NCBI GenBank assembly: GCA_031362985.1
Contig: JANLTO010000160.1
Location: forward strand, 1-64,000
Origin: SHZL01 sp031362985
Lineage (GTDB): Bacteria; Pseudomonadota; Gammaproteobacteria; Xanthomonadales; SZUA-36
DNA: 64,000 bases
Direction of reading: 5' to 3'
The notes under the pieces are model-generated. The model saw nothing but the letters and a program-made list of their open reading frames with translations. It did no database searches and was not told the DNA's origin. Positions within the stretch are counted from its first letter, which is position 1. Every line of letters begins with the position of its first letter. The position numbers were made by a program, and so were the translations under genes. This document shows positions 1 through 9,117 of the stretch, in pieces.

Positions 1-35
1 GACATCCCCGGATTTGCGTTTTGCTCTTCTGCCAT
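1..35 (-). CDS. secB: Protein-export chaperone SecB, N-terminal fragment
   Basis: Only the first 11 codons are inside the window. They read MAEEQNANPGM, which resembles the acidic start of SecB proteins. SecB is a cytosolic tetrameric chaperone that holds preproteins unfolded and hands them to SecA. The call leans on context: in many gammaproteobacteria secB sits just downstream of a rhodanese gene that is itself divergent from gpmI, as here. An overlapping ATG 8 bases upstream is in another frame and gives no recognisable protein. The identity is an inference from a very short peptide plus neighbours. Confidence 0.55.
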   Translation of the reverse strand, partial: MAEEQNANPGM

Positions 36-185
36 GTTTTCATCGCTCTGTTAATGGTTTTAGCTGCTCACACCCGGTGATTACAGCATTGGGGGATTAT
101 CCCATCTGGCCTGTTGGATGGCCAGCTTTGGGGCTTTTTCAGTGGGCGGGCTGCGAACCCGGATTGCTTCACTCAGACTGGACTG

Positions 186-611
186 CTATTTTCGGGTCAC
201 AGGGTATTGGTCGGCCAGCCACTGCCCCATGCCGCCCCTTAACACAGCAACGTCTTCAATCCCGAGTTTCTTCAATTTTGTTGCTGCCAACGTTGCTGTC
301 TGGCCCGTTTTGCAGACCAGCAAAACTTTGGAATCCTTCAGCTTCAACACTTCGACGTCGGGGTCCGTGATCCTGGACATGGCTATATTGCGCGCATTAA
401 TGATGTGCCCCTTGTTGAAATCTGCGGCTGCGGAAATATCCACGACGACTGCAGTCGCATCGTTCATCCAGGCCACGGCTTGAGTGGCGGACAGCTCTGC
501 AATTCCCTGGGCCTTGCGGGTGATCTCAGACCAGACGAGCAGGCAAAGCACCGCGACAAATCCACCAGCAAGAAGGGCGTGATTGGTAGCAAACTGAGCT
601 AATTGTTCCAT
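186..611 (-). CDS. Membrane-anchored rhodanese-like protein (YibN type)
   Basis: The protein has 141 residues. An N-terminal membrane segment (about residues 10-29) is followed by one rhodanese domain (about 37-138). The active-site loop carries Cys100 (VCKTGQTA), so persulfide or sulfurtransferase chemistry is possible. The family is usually called YibN-like and its substrate is not established. The ATG at 611 has a GGAAG ribosome site about 5 bases upstream. The gene reads toward secB, 150 bases away; I see no gene or clear signal in that gap. It is divergent from gpmI. Confidence 0.85.
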   Translation of the reverse strand: MEQLAQFATNHALLAGGFVAVLCLLVWSEITRKAQGIAELSATQAVAWMNDATAVVVDISAAADFNKGHIINARNIAMSRITDPDVEVLKLKDSKVLLVCKTGQTATLAATKLKKLGIEDVAVLRGGMGQWLADQYPVTRK

Positions 612-789
612 GTATCTTCCAGGTATTGATTCGGTGAATGCGCGCCCAGGCGCCGGCCCGGGTCACACTATTCTATCAGCACTGCGCCAGGTGGTTGGTT
701 GTGGAATAATTGCGCAGTCCTTGAATTGGAGTCAACGGCTGGCATTTGCAAGCCCCGGACTTCTCTTACCGCAACACTCTGGAGACCGC

Positions 790-2322
790 ATGAGTCATAT
801 TAGAAAGCCCCTGGTACTGATGATTCTCGATGGCTGGGGATATCGCACCGAGACCGACCACAATGCCATTGCACTGGCGCACACCCCGTGTTGGGACAGA
901 TTGTGGGGAAACGACCCGCATGCACTTATCGAGACTTCCGGGGAAGCCGTTGGGCTGCCTGAAGGGCAGATGGGTAATTCCGAGGTGGGCCACATGAACA
1001 TAGGCGCCGGTCGGGTCGTTTTCCAGGATTTCACTCGCATAAGCAAGAGTCTCCGTGACGGCGAATTTGAGAACAACGAAGTGCTCTGCTCATCCCTGGA
1101 CATGACAATTTCTGCCGGCCGCACGGTTCACATCATGGGCATGCTGTCCCCTGGTGGGGTGCACAGCCACGAAGATCACTTCCTGGCGCTGGTGCAAATG
1201 GCTGCGGATCGAGGCGTACAGAGCATGGCAGTGCACCTCTTTCTGGATGGACGTGATACGCCGCCTCGAAGCGCAGCAGATTCCATTCGCGCCATGCAAT
1301 ACCGCGTGGGTAGCATTGAAGGCGCCACAATTGACTCTGTGTGCGGGCGTTATTTCGCGATGGATCGGGACAATCGTTGGGATCGGGTCCAGCAGGCATA
1401 TGACGCAATCGTCTTTGCCAAAGCCCGATACACGGCGCCTACCGCCCTGGCCGCGCTGGAAGCCGCATACGATCGAAATGAAAACGATGAGTTTGTGCAG
1501 CCCACGATCGTAGGCAACCCGCGGGGGGTGCAAGACGGCGACAGTGTTTTCTTTGTGAATTTCCGTGCCGACCGTGCACGAGAACTGACCCTGGCGTTCG
1601 TGGACACAGGTTTTACCGGTTTTGCACGCACTCCGCCCCGCCTGACAACGTTTGTGAGCATGACGGAATACCTCAAGGGACTGCCTGTCCAGGCGGCCTT
1701 CCCTCCAATACCTCTGACTTTGCTCTTGGGGGAGATTCTCGAATCTCACGGCCTGCGCCAATTGCGCATTGCTGAAACGGAAAAATACGCACACGTCACT
1801 TTTTTCTTTAATGGCGGGCGCGAGGATGCCTACCCCCTGGAAGACCGGATACTGATACCTTCACCCAAGGTAGCCACCTATGATTTGCAGCCGGAAATGA
1901 GTGTGCCGGAACTGTCGGAGAAGCTTTGCGCCGCTATTTGCTCGGGTCGATACGATGTAATTATCTGCAACGTAGCCAACCCGGACATGGTGGGCCACAC
2001 CGGTAGCCTGGAAGCCGCCATGAAAGCGGTGGAAGCTGTTGATCGTTCTATTGAACTGGTTGTAGCGGCCATAGATTCGGCAGGAGGCGAACTCCTGATC
2101 ACTGCAGATCACGGCAATGTCGAACAAATGCTGGACGAATCAAGTGGGCAGAAGCATACCGCTCACACAACCAACCCAGTTCCCCTGCTATTTCACGGCC
2201 GGAAAGCGCGACTGGAAACAAGCGGCTCGTTGCAGGACATTGCTCCAACCATGCTGTACTTGCTGGGCCTGGAGCAACCCCACGTAATGACTGGTAAGCC
2301 CCTTGTGCATTTGCTCCAGTAA
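790..2322 (+). CDS. gpmI: 2,3-bisphosphoglycerate-independent phosphoglycerate mutase
   Basis: This cytosolic glycolytic enzyme interconverts 3- and 2-phosphoglycerate using two Mn ions. The 510-residue length is normal for the alkaline-phosphatase-fold family. The start MSHIRKPLVLMILDGWG carries the first metal Asp, and MGNSEVGHMNIGAGR contains the phosphorylated Ser64. The C-terminal metal site is seen in ITADHGNVEQM. The open frame runs back to 610, but the family start and a GGAG ribosome site at 781-784 place the ATG at 790. It is first of four tightly spaced genes (gpmI, envC-like, ctp-like, DJ-1-like); the next starts 10 bases on. Confidence 0.95.
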   Translation: MSHIRKPLVLMILDGWGYRTETDHNAIALAHTPCWDRLWGNDPHALIETSGEAVGLPEGQMGNSEVGHMNIGAGRVVFQDFTRISKSLRDGEFENNEVLCSSLDMTISAGRTVHIMGMLSPGGVHSHEDHFLALVQMAADRGVQSMAVHLFLDGRDTPPRSAADSIRAMQYRVGSIEGATIDSVCGRYFAMDRDNRWDRVQQAYDAIVFAKARYTAPTALAALEAAYDRNENDEFVQPTIVGNPRGVQDGDSVFFVNFRADRARELTLAFVDTGFTGFARTPPRLTTFVSMTEYLKGLPVQAAFPPIPLTLLLGEILESHGLRQLRIAETEKYAHVTFFFNGGREDAYPLEDRILIPSPKVATYDLQPEMSVPELSEKLCAAICSGRYDVIICNVANPDMVGHTGSLEAAMKAVEAVDRSIELVVAAIDSAGGELLITADHGNVEQMLDESSGQKHTAHTTNPVPLLFHGRKARLETSGSLQDIAPTMLYLLGLEQPHVMTGKPLVHLLQ

Positions 2323-2332
2323 CGATTGACAG

Positions 2333-3508
2333 ATGAAGCAAAGCAACCATGTCCGAGTGCTCTGCTTTGTCTCATGCCTGATTGGGCTCTTCCCGGCAAT
2401 GGGTTTACTAGCGCGGCAGGACCAGACAGACACACCAGATCAAGCACAGGTGGAGCAGCGCTTGGCAAAGTTGCATCAAAGTATCCAGGATTTGCAGCAA
2501 CGACTGACCCAATCCAGGGTTGAGCACAGAGCCGAACAAGCCCAACTGCGTACTCTGGACCTTTCAATCCAGCAAACGTCGCTAAAATTGCGCGAACTGG
2601 ACCAGCAGCGACAACAACATTTGATGCGCCTGGAAGACCTGGAAAAACAGCGTAGTGGGCAACTGAATGCTTTAGACCTGCGCCAGGATCTGCTGTCTGA
2701 ACAGATCAATGCCACCTACCGCCTGTCCCGCGAGTCGCGGGTCAAACTGGTTCTCAACCAGGACAATCCCAATGAGCTCAGCCGCATGCTCGCTTATTAT
2801 GATCACATAAATCGCAGCCAGATCGAAAAAATCAACGCACTGAAAGCTTTCCTGGAGGAGATTGAACAGACATTGCAATCCATCGACGACGAGTTAGCCC
2901 AGGCTAAAACGGTACAAGCGGAGCAGGAAAGGCAGCTTGAGCATCAGCAAGGACAAAGACACCAGCGTGAGTCTCTTCTCCTTGCATTGCGTACGCAGAT
3001 TGACAGTGAGGAACTGCAGCTTGCCGAGTTTGAAAATAACCGCAAGGATCTCGAGAAACTCTTGGAGAAACTCTCTGATGTACTTGCGGACATTCCGGCG
3101 GACCTTGGCCAGTTCAAAAGCGTTGGCGAGCAAAAAGGACAACTTCCCAAGCCAGTCAAGGGCCGTGTGCTGCACGCATTCGGCCAGCAACGCGCAACCG
3201 GAGTTAAATGGCAGGGTTGGTTGCTGGAAGCCCCGTCAGGATCTGAAGTACGCAATATTGCCTATGGCAGGGTTGCTTTTGCTGACTGGCTCCGCGGTTA
3301 TGGCTTGCTGATTATTATTGATCACGGCCAGGGCTACATGAGCCTTTACGGCTATAATGAGAGCTTGCAGTGGGAAGCTGGCGACTGGGTGGAACGAGGT
3401 GCCGTCGTTGCCACTGTCGGGAGCACGCCGGGTGGAGAACAGGGCTTGTATTTTGAATTGCGCAAGGCGGGAAAAGCAGTGGACCCAGCAACATGGCTAA
3501 AGCGATGA
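2333..3508 (+). CDS. envC: EnvC-like murein hydrolase activator (degenerate LytM/M23 domain)
   Basis: The 391-residue protein has a signal peptide (about 1-27), a long Gln/Glu/Arg-rich coiled coil (about 35-240) and a C-terminal LytM domain (about 275-390). The catalytic residues of true M23 peptidases are missing: the first metal His is replaced in ATGVKWQGW, and the HxH motif reads GLYFELR. This is what EnvC proteins look like. In E. coli EnvC is recruited by FtsEX and activates the AmiA and AmiB amidases during daughter-cell separation. An ftsEX pair is encoded about 25 kb away in this window. It lies between gpmI and the S41 protease, a common arrangement. Confidence 0.88.
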   Translation: MKQSNHVRVLCFVSCLIGLFPAMGLLARQDQTDTPDQAQVEQRLAKLHQSIQDLQQRLTQSRVEHRAEQAQLRTLDLSIQQTSLKLRELDQQRQQHLMRLEDLEKQRSGQLNALDLRQDLLSEQINATYRLSRESRVKLVLNQDNPNELSRMLAYYDHINRSQIEKINALKAFLEEIEQTLQSIDDELAQAKTVQAEQERQLEHQQGQRHQRESLLLALRTQIDSEELQLAEFENNRKDLEKLLEKLSDVLADIPADLGQFKSVGEQKGQLPKPVKGRVLHAFGQQRATGVKWQGWLLEAPSGSEVRNIAYGRVAFADWLRGYGLLIIIDHGQGYMSLYGYNESLQWEAGDWVERGAVVATVGSTPGGEQGLYFELRKAGKAVDPATWLKR

Positions 3509-3545
3509 CAGTGTTATTCTGCCTATTACGCTTCAGTGAAAACTC

Positions 3546-4829
3546 ATGAAGCACTATATTTGTCTGGGGCTTGGCTTGGCCTTGCTGGCCATCGTATCTC
3601 GCGGCGCAGCCCAGGAAACTCCCGCTGCGGACAGTACCCAATTGAGCCTGGATGATTTGCGTACCTTCACTGATGTATTCAATCAGGTGAGGCGGCATTA
3701 TGTCGAAGAAGTGGATGACCGCAAGCTGTTGGAAGCAGCCATTGAAGGCATGCTGAGTGACCTCGACCCGCACTCGGCCTATTTGCCGGATCGGGATTTC
3801 GAAGACCTGGAGAATGTTTCAAACGGGGAGTACGTAGGCATCGGTGTGGATGTCGCCACTGACGACGGCCACGTCGTGATAAAAACGGTGATTGTGCCAA
3901 GCCCCGCCGATTCCGCAGGCATCCAGCCCGGGGATCGCATAACTTCAGTTGATGGCATTGAAGTGAAGGGACATCCTTTGCAGGAATCCATAGATCGCTT
4001 GAACGGGCCATCGGGTTCAGTCATCGAGCTAACTGTATCCCAAGCTGGCCATGACACAAGAAAGCTGACTCTCAAGCGCGACTTTGTAAAGCTCCCTGCG
4101 CTGGACTTCAAGCTTCTTGATGAACACTACGGTTACATGCGCGTTGTGTATTTCCACCGTGACTCGGCCGTGGATTTCAAGAGTACGCTGGATTCACTGC
4201 AAGTGGACGGAATCCAGCTCTATGGATTGGTTCTCGACTTGCGTGACAATCCTGGCGGAGTCCTGCAACCGGCCATAGATTTGGCCGATGGCTTTCTCGA
4301 CCAGGGTGAGATTGTTTCCTTGCGCGGCAGGGATGCAAGCCAGCAAACCTCTTTTTCCGCTCAGCAGGGACAATGGCTACCGGGAGTGCCACTGGTCGTG
4401 CTGGTAGACCGGGGCACAGCTTCGGCTTCGGAAGTCCTCGCCGGTGCGTTGCAAGACAACAAACGCGCCGTGATTGTCGGGGAGCGCACATTTGGCAAAG
4501 GATCGGTGCAGTCTGTTTTATCTCTGCGCAATGGATCCGGCATCAAGCTCACCACTGCCCGTTACTACACCCCTTCGGGAAGGTCCATCCAGGCGCAAGG
4601 CATTCAGCCTGACCTTGTGTTCGCAAGTGCAATGGAAGTCATAACATCGGCTGATGACCGTGTGTTCGAGGCAGACCTCGACCGCCATCTGGAAAACCCC
4701 GGGCAGGATGAGCCAGAAAAGAGCGGGCCCGCAGTAGACGCTTCAGTCGATTACCCGTTGCATGAAGCTTTAAATTTGCTGCGGGCCAATCGAATTTTGG
4801 CAGGCAACGAAATAACAGGCTTGAATTGA
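3546..4829 (+). CDS. S41 family carboxy-terminal processing peptidase
   Basis: A 427-residue periplasmic serine protease of the CtpA/Prc superfamily, short form. It has a signal peptide (about 1-23), a helical lid, a PDZ domain (about 90-170) and the S41 catalytic domain (about 190-370). The Ser/Lys dyad is Ser293 in GTASASEVL and Lys318 in TFGKGSVQ, 25 residues apart as expected. Such proteases trim or degrade envelope proteins, including cell-wall hydrolases in some species; the substrate here is unknown. It follows envC by 37 bases. Its linkage with envC suggests, but does not prove, a role in cell-wall turnover. Confidence 0.92.
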   Translation: MKHYICLGLGLALLAIVSRGAAQETPAADSTQLSLDDLRTFTDVFNQVRRHYVEEVDDRKLLEAAIEGMLSDLDPHSAYLPDRDFEDLENVSNGEYVGIGVDVATDDGHVVIKTVIVPSPADSAGIQPGDRITSVDGIEVKGHPLQESIDRLNGPSGSVIELTVSQAGHDTRKLTLKRDFVKLPALDFKLLDEHYGYMRVVYFHRDSAVDFKSTLDSLQVDGIQLYGLVLDLRDNPGGVLQPAIDLADGFLDQGEIVSLRGRDASQQTSFSAQQGQWLPGVPLVVLVDRGTASASEVLAGALQDNKRAVIVGERTFGKGSVQSVLSLRNGSGIKLTTARYYTPSGRSIQAQGIQPDLVFASAMEVITSADDRVFEADLDRHLENPGQDEPEKSGPAVDASVDYPLHEALNLLRANRILAGNEITGLN

Positions 4830-4842
4830 TGAGCGCAACAGG

Positions 4843-5388
4843 ATGAAGCGCGTTCTCGTCCCACTGGCCTCCGGTTGTGAAGAGTTGGAAGCCGTTACCA
4901 TCATTGACCTGTTACGACGGGCAGGAATAGAAGTTGTAGTTGCCGGCCTTACCGAGGGGATAGTTACAGCCAGCCGGGGAGTGCGCCTGCTGCCTGACAC
5001 AACGCTGCATGAAGCCCTGCAACAGGAATTTGACATGATAGCCCTGCCCGGCGGCCTGCCTGGCTCCGACAATCTGGCGGCTGACTCTCGCATTATCGAA
5101 TTTTTGCAAAAAATGAACGAATCCGGACGTTTCGTGGGTGCAGTGTGCGCAGCGCCTAAAGTACTGTCACGAAGCGGAGTTCTCAAGGATAAAACGGCGA
5201 CTGCCTACCCAGGAGTTCTGCAGGCGGAACACCACCCCTTGATCAGCGACCATCCTGTTGCCAGGGATGGTCACATTATTACTTCACGCTCAGCCGGAAC
5301 GGTTATGGATTTTGCCCTGGAACTGATTGAAGCCTTAAGCGGTGCAGAAACCCGCCAGGCCGTGGAAACCAGCCTTAAAAGAAGCTAG
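4843..5388 (+). CDS. DJ-1/PfpI superfamily protein, YajL-like
   Basis: The 181-residue protein spans the whole DJ-1 fold. The nucleophile-elbow cysteine is Cys102 (GAVCAAP), with Glu14 (GCEELEAV) in the position that lowers its pKa. Closest by eye are YajL/ThiJ proteins, which have been assigned chaperone, deglycase or glyoxalase activities; the true activity is debated in the literature. It starts 13 bases after the protease gene and ends the gpmI operon. The next gene converges on it 24 bases away, and I see no strong terminator in that gap. Confidence 0.85.
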   Translation: MKRVLVPLASGCEELEAVTIIDLLRRAGIEVVVAGLTEGIVTASRGVRLLPDTTLHEALQQEFDMIALPGGLPGSDNLAADSRIIEFLQKMNESGRFVGAVCAAPKVLSRSGVLKDKTATAYPGVLQAEHHPLISDHPVARDGHIITSRSAGTVMDFALELIEALSGAETRQAVETSLKRS

Positions 5389-5412
5389 GGAAACGGACTG
5401 GCTGTGTGATAC

Positions 5413-5742
5413 TCAGGATTTCGACCGGTTGGGTGGTGACAGCGGGAATGGTGTTACTTTTTCACCGGACTCACGGTCCCGGATGAGGCACTTTCCGCGC
5501 TTTTCCACTTCCTCGACACGGATTACACTTTGAATCGGGAGATGGAGGACTTTGGCGCCGGCGAATTCCTGACGCATTTTTTCCTCGGTCGGATCTACCA
5601 CGAGGCCTTCTCCAGTTTCAAAAACCAGTTCTGATACCTCAATGAACCCCCACAGCCCGCTGGACCCGACACTTTCACTAAAAAGCTCGTAGACCTTGCC
5701 GTGATTCAGAAAAATTACTTTATAAAGAGCTTTGCCGGCCAT
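5413..5742 (-). CDS. DUF1820 family protein
   Basis: A 109-residue soluble protein starting MAGKALYKVIFLNHG. It looks like the DUF1820 family, small conserved proteins of gammaproteobacteria with no known function. The N-terminal half resembles a compact beta domain (KVYELFSESV, GFIEVSEL), and the basic tail KVTPFPLSPPNRSKS is probably disordered. It lies 27 bases after the rhomboid gene on the same strand and may be the last gene of the putA-gspAB-rhomboid run. No signal peptide or membrane segment is visible. Confidence 0.75.
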   Translation of the reverse strand: MAGKALYKVIFLNHGKVYELFSESVGSSGLWGFIEVSELVFETGEGLVVDPTEEKMRQEFAGAKVLHLPIQSVIRVEEVEKRGKCLIRDRESGEKVTPFPLSPPNRSKS

Positions 5743-5769
5743 GTCTCATCACCCGTGTTTTCCCCGTTG

Positions 5770-6456
5770 CTATGATCTCAATTGCACGAAGGCCCGGTAC
5801 AACAACGCAATACTGAGCCCCAAAGCAAAGCCCGCCAAGTGCGTCCACCACGCCACTGCTGCATTAATGGGGCCAAAAACGGTATAAAGCAACTGTAGTG
5901 TAAACCATGAGCCAATCACCAGCAGCGCAGGAACCTGGGCAAACTGAAGATATAGGCCCAGCGGCAGAAACATGCCGATACGGCGGGAAGGAAACAAACC
6001 CAGGTAAGCCCCCACAACCGCTGATATTGCACCGCTGGCGCCAATGACAGGCGCTTCCAGGTTGCCCAATTGCAATGCAACTATTGCATTGGCGAGCGCA
6101 CCACCGGCAAGGAACAGAGCAATCATTCCCGCAGTTCCCAGACGCTGCTCCACTGGGATTCCAAACACCCACAGATAAGCCAGGTTGCCCAGCAAGTGCA
6201 GCCAGCTTGCATGCAGGAAAATTGCGCTTAGCAGGGTCCACGCCGGGTAATTCCACCAACCCCCGGGCGATTGGAACAATAATGCGGAAACGGCTCGAGG
6301 CTGCATACCGCCAAGATCAATCATGGCTTGCTGAAGAATCGGTGAAATCAGGAAATACAGTGCCAATAGCACGACGCAGACCAGGGAAAAACCAACAGTT
6401 GCATAGGGTTGTCCTGGCCGGGCTTCGGACCAGTTCGTAACAATGCCGCTGTTCAC
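5770..6456 (-). CDS. Rhomboid family intramembrane serine protease
   Basis: The 228-residue protein has about six membrane helices. It carries the rhomboid signature: HASWLHLLGNLAYLWVFG, the catalytic Ser141 in VIGASGAISA, and His206 in WWTHLAGFALGL, forming the Ser-His dyad inside the membrane. Rhomboids cut transmembrane helices of other proteins. The start is a GTG, with GGA about 8 bases upstream. It begins 15 bases after gspB stops, suggesting co-transcription with gspAB. The long HLLGN..YLWVFG..VE motif looks like an ordinary rhomboid rather than a rhombosortase; this was not tested. Confidence 0.9.
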   Translation of the reverse strand: MNSGIVTNWSEARPGQPYATVGFSLVCVVLLALYFLISPILQQAMIDLGGMQPRAVSALLFQSPGGWWNYPAWTLLSAIFLHASWLHLLGNLAYLWVFGIPVEQRLGTAGMIALFLAGGALANAIVALQLGNLEAPVIGASGAISAVVGAYLGLFPSRRIGMFLPLGLYLQFAQVPALLVIGSWFTLQLLYTVFGPINAAVAWWTHLAGFALGLSIALLYRAFVQLRS

Positions 6457-6471
6457 AATCGTTCCAAGCGC

Positions 6472-7263
6472 TCAGCTTTTTACCTGGAAACGATAATCAC
6501 GGAACGTGAAAATCGCCCGATCACGCTGAATTTCATCAACCACAAGGCCACTACTCACCTCGTCTTTTTCGCGCAAGCGTTTCCCGCTGATCAAAATGAA
6601 CCGGTCTTGCGGGTTTACAGCATATACCAGAACGGTAATGCGCATTTCCGGCAGGGTTTCCCGCAAGGATTGCGGAATCTGCCAGTAACTGATGGGCTCC
6701 GCAGCATACGGTTGCAATTGACCGGAATCGGGACGAGCGGCAACATCCGACTGGCTCAAATCCTCAACCAATGCGGCAATGGGCTCTGCGCCTGCTGCAA
6801 CCATTGCCGTTGCGGGTGCATCTGCTACTGCGCTCACCACTTCCCGGCTGGCCGGCCTGCCTGGGGCAGTTACTTTCTGCTCCTCTTCAAGGCCTGTCGA
6901 TTGATCATCTGCCGTAAAATTCATGACAGGCGTTGTCGCTGGAGGAACTTCCGGGTTGCTGGCCAAGCTGTTCGGAGCCTGCCGGGTGGTCTGTGCCTGC
7001 AGTGGAATGTGGGTCGGCAATGACTCAATGGGGGCGGGGGCTGAAGACAATACCGGGACTGGGAAGGGCAAAGGTCGAGCAAATTGCACCAAGCCAATCC
7101 ACGTAATCGTACCCGCAGCGAGCAATATCATCACGGCCGGGATCAAGTTGCGCTGTTCCCCAAGCTTCAGGTCAACACTACTCTCCGGAGTTTGCAGCGT
7201 CGGCGTTGTTCCCAAGCGACGCTGCTCTTCTGATTTCTTGAGTGCATCCAGCAGTATGGACAT
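6472..7263 (-). CDS. gspB: General secretion pathway protein GspB
   Basis: The 263-residue protein starts MSILLDALKKSEEQRRLG, the characteristic cytosolic start of GspB/ExeB. One membrane helix follows (about 40-60), then a Pro/Ala-rich periplasmic linker (about 65-190) and a small C-terminal domain (about 195-263). With GspA it forms the inner-membrane and periplasmic complex that in Aeromonas and Vibrio (ExeAB) lets the type II secretin assemble through the peptidoglycan. Only 2 bases separate it from the gspA stop. The core type II secretion genes are not in this window. Confidence 0.88.
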   Translation of the reverse strand: MSILLDALKKSEEQRRLGTTPTLQTPESSVDLKLGEQRNLIPAVMILLAAGTITWIGLVQFARPLPFPVPVLSSAPAPIESLPTHIPLQAQTTRQAPNSLASNPEVPPATTPVMNFTADDQSTGLEEEQKVTAPGRPASREVVSAVADAPATAMVAAGAEPIAALVEDLSQSDVAARPDSGQLQPYAAEPISYWQIPQSLRETLPEMRITVLVYAVNPQDRFILISGKRLREKDEVSSGLVVDEIQRDRAIFTFRDYRFQVKS

Positions 7264-7265
7264 GC

Positions 7266-9077
7266 TTAGAACCCCTCTGCCAGGTGCAACAGGAGTCGGG
7301 GTTCAATAATGGTCGGAGCCATCAGATACAGGAGTGTCTGGGGCCCCACGATGCCATCCGGAATCAGCCCCTGGCGGCGTTGAAAATCATACAACCAGGA
7401 TTCAAAGCCTGCGTCAAATCCGTCCGAACCGGTCCAGGGCGGGTCAGCCTGCGCGGCCATTTGAAGAACGATGGTCACGGCTGCTCCAGTCTCTCCCCGC
7501 TGCACCTGCACTGGCCAGTCCGGTGCTTGTGGCCAGGCAACGATGTATTCGCCCAGCCACTTGCCATCCACAGCTTTTCGATCGGCAAGTTTCCGCCCGG
7601 CACCAGTTCCCACCAACACCCTGTTTTCGTCCATGCCCGCCAGCAGCAGCAACCGGTATTCAACATTGTCCTGCAGGACCAGAATTACTGGCAAACCAAG
7701 GCGCTGAACCTTTCCCCAGTTCCCCTGAATATGCAGGCACGCATAGCCGGCTCCTACCTGGCCATCACAAGCGGCCTGCAGTGCATTCGTCCTCTTGCCA
7801 TCCTGCCAGGCATCCGCAAGGCCTTGCCAGGCCGTCTTGCTCTGATCCTCCAGCCAAAGCGCATCCAACTCAGCTGCAACACCAACCACCGGCATGGTCT
7901 GCGACTCCAGCGGCGCGGTTCGCGTTGCCGTATTTGCATTGGCCGTGGCTTCCCCGGCACCCCGCAACTGAGCTCCGTCAGCAGAATTGAGCACTGCCCC
8001 TTGCGCCGGCGGCGCAGGCATCAGCGTCATGTGTGCAGCCGCCATTTCAGCGGCGCCACTCGATTGAACGGCTAACCCTGCAACCGGTTTGGCCGCTTGT
8101 GCTTCGCTGGAAGCCTGGTTTGCAATGACATTGGCTTCACCGGGCTTTTGAATTTTTACATTCACGCCAGGCATGCCCCATAGGGAAAGCAACACCATAA
8201 GCAACAACATCACCGCCGCCACGGCAATCAGTTCAGGCCGGTGGTGCCCCTGCACGCGCTTCTCGCTGGGTTGCACTTCATTGGCAGCCGCATTGACCAG
8301 CCGGGCATTCACCTTGGCAGTTTCCAGTACATAAGCTCCGGCCAGCGCACGATCTGCAATGATGTTGATCAAGCGCGGGATGCCACCGGATCGTTGATAC
8401 AGGGCGCGCATGGCTGAACGATTAAATGGATTGTGCTGCGCACCGGCTACCTGCATGCGATGGCGCACATAGGCGAAAGTCTCATTCTCGCTAAGGGGTG
8501 CAAGGTGGTATCGGGCAGTGATGCGCTGTGCCAGTTGTCGCAGGTTCTGGCGCTGCAGCAACTGGCGCAACTCGGGCTGGCCCAGCAGCACCATTTGCAA
8601 CAGCTTGTGCTTGGCGGTCTCCAGGTTGGTCAGCAGTCTCACCTGCTCCAGGGAATCAGGACTCAAGTTCTGCGCTTCATCAATAACAACTACAACCCGC
8701 CGGTCGTGGGCATGGTGATGCAAGAGGCAGGCATTAAGGGCATCCACCAATTCCTTGCTGCTGTCACGAATGCCATCGATGTTGACGTCCAGTTCTTCGC
8801 AAATGGCGACCAGCAACTCCCGGGGGGTGAGCATGGGGTTTAGAATAAGCGCAATGATGGTATCCGCCGGCACTTGTTGCAGCAGGCAACGGCAAAGCGT
8901 GGTTTTTCCAGTGCCGACTTCACCGGTCAACTGCACGAAGCCGCCTGCCCCGCCTTTCCCTACACCGTAGAGCAGGTGGGCCAGGGCATCCCTGTGTACC
9001 GCGCTCAAATAGACAAACGCCGGATCGGGCGTAATCGAGAATGGCCCTTCAGTCAAACCAAAAAACTGCAGATACAA
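7266..9077 (-). CDS. gspA: GspA/ExeA-type AAA ATPase with peptidoglycan-binding domain
   Basis: With the chosen start the protein has 603 residues. A cytosolic AAA domain carries Walker A GEVGTGKTT (about 52-60) and Walker B VVVIDEAQNL. A membrane helix follows near residue 285, then a long Ala-rich periplasmic linker and a C-terminal peptidoglycan-binding repeat (DGIVGPQTLLYL). The frame stays open to 9155, but family proteins begin with (M)YLQFFGLTEGPFS. A TTG at 9077 gives exactly that, has GGGA about 7 bases upstream and avoids overlapping putA. The TTG is therefore preferred. It pairs with gspB. Confidence 0.85.
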   Translation of the reverse strand: MYLQFFGLTEGPFSITPDPAFVYLSAVHRDALAHLLYGVGKGGAGGFVQLTGEVGTGKTTLCRCLLQQVPADTIIALILNPMLTPRELLVAICEELDVNIDGIRDSSKELVDALNACLLHHHAHDRRVVVVIDEAQNLSPDSLEQVRLLTNLETAKHKLLQMVLLGQPELRQLLQRQNLRQLAQRITARYHLAPLSENETFAYVRHRMQVAGAQHNPFNRSAMRALYQRSGGIPRLINIIADRALAGAYVLETAKVNARLVNAAANEVQPSEKRVQGHHRPELIAVAAVMLLLMVLLSLWGMPGVNVKIQKPGEANVIANQASSEAQAAKPVAGLAVQSSGAAEMAAAHMTLMPAPPAQGAVLNSADGAQLRGAGEATANANTATRTAPLESQTMPVVGVAAELDALWLEDQSKTAWQGLADAWQDGKRTNALQAACDGQVGAGYACLHIQGNWGKVQRLGLPVILVLQDNVEYRLLLLAGMDENRVLVGTGAGRKLADRKAVDGKWLGEYIVAWPQAPDWPVQVQRGETGAAVTIVLQMAAQADPPWTGSDGFDAGFESWLYDFQRRQGLIPDGIVGPQTLLYLMAPTIIEPRLLLHLAEGF

Positions 9078-9117
9078 TTGATTATCCCGGGTTGTGGCAG
9101 ATGTGGCGCATGCGGAA

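Noticed and set aside
610..789. N-terminal extension of gpmI back to 610
   Set aside because: The added 60 residues match no GpmI protein, while ATG 790 has a GGAG site and the family start.
1090..1794. Long minus-strand open frame (234 codons) inside gpmI
   Set aside because: It is fully antisense to a strongly conserved gene, has no recognisable motif, and its composition is that of a codon shadow.
7242..8075. Plus-strand open frame (277 codons) opposite gspA
   Set aside because: GspA has clear domains on the other strand; the plus frame has no domain or ribosome site.
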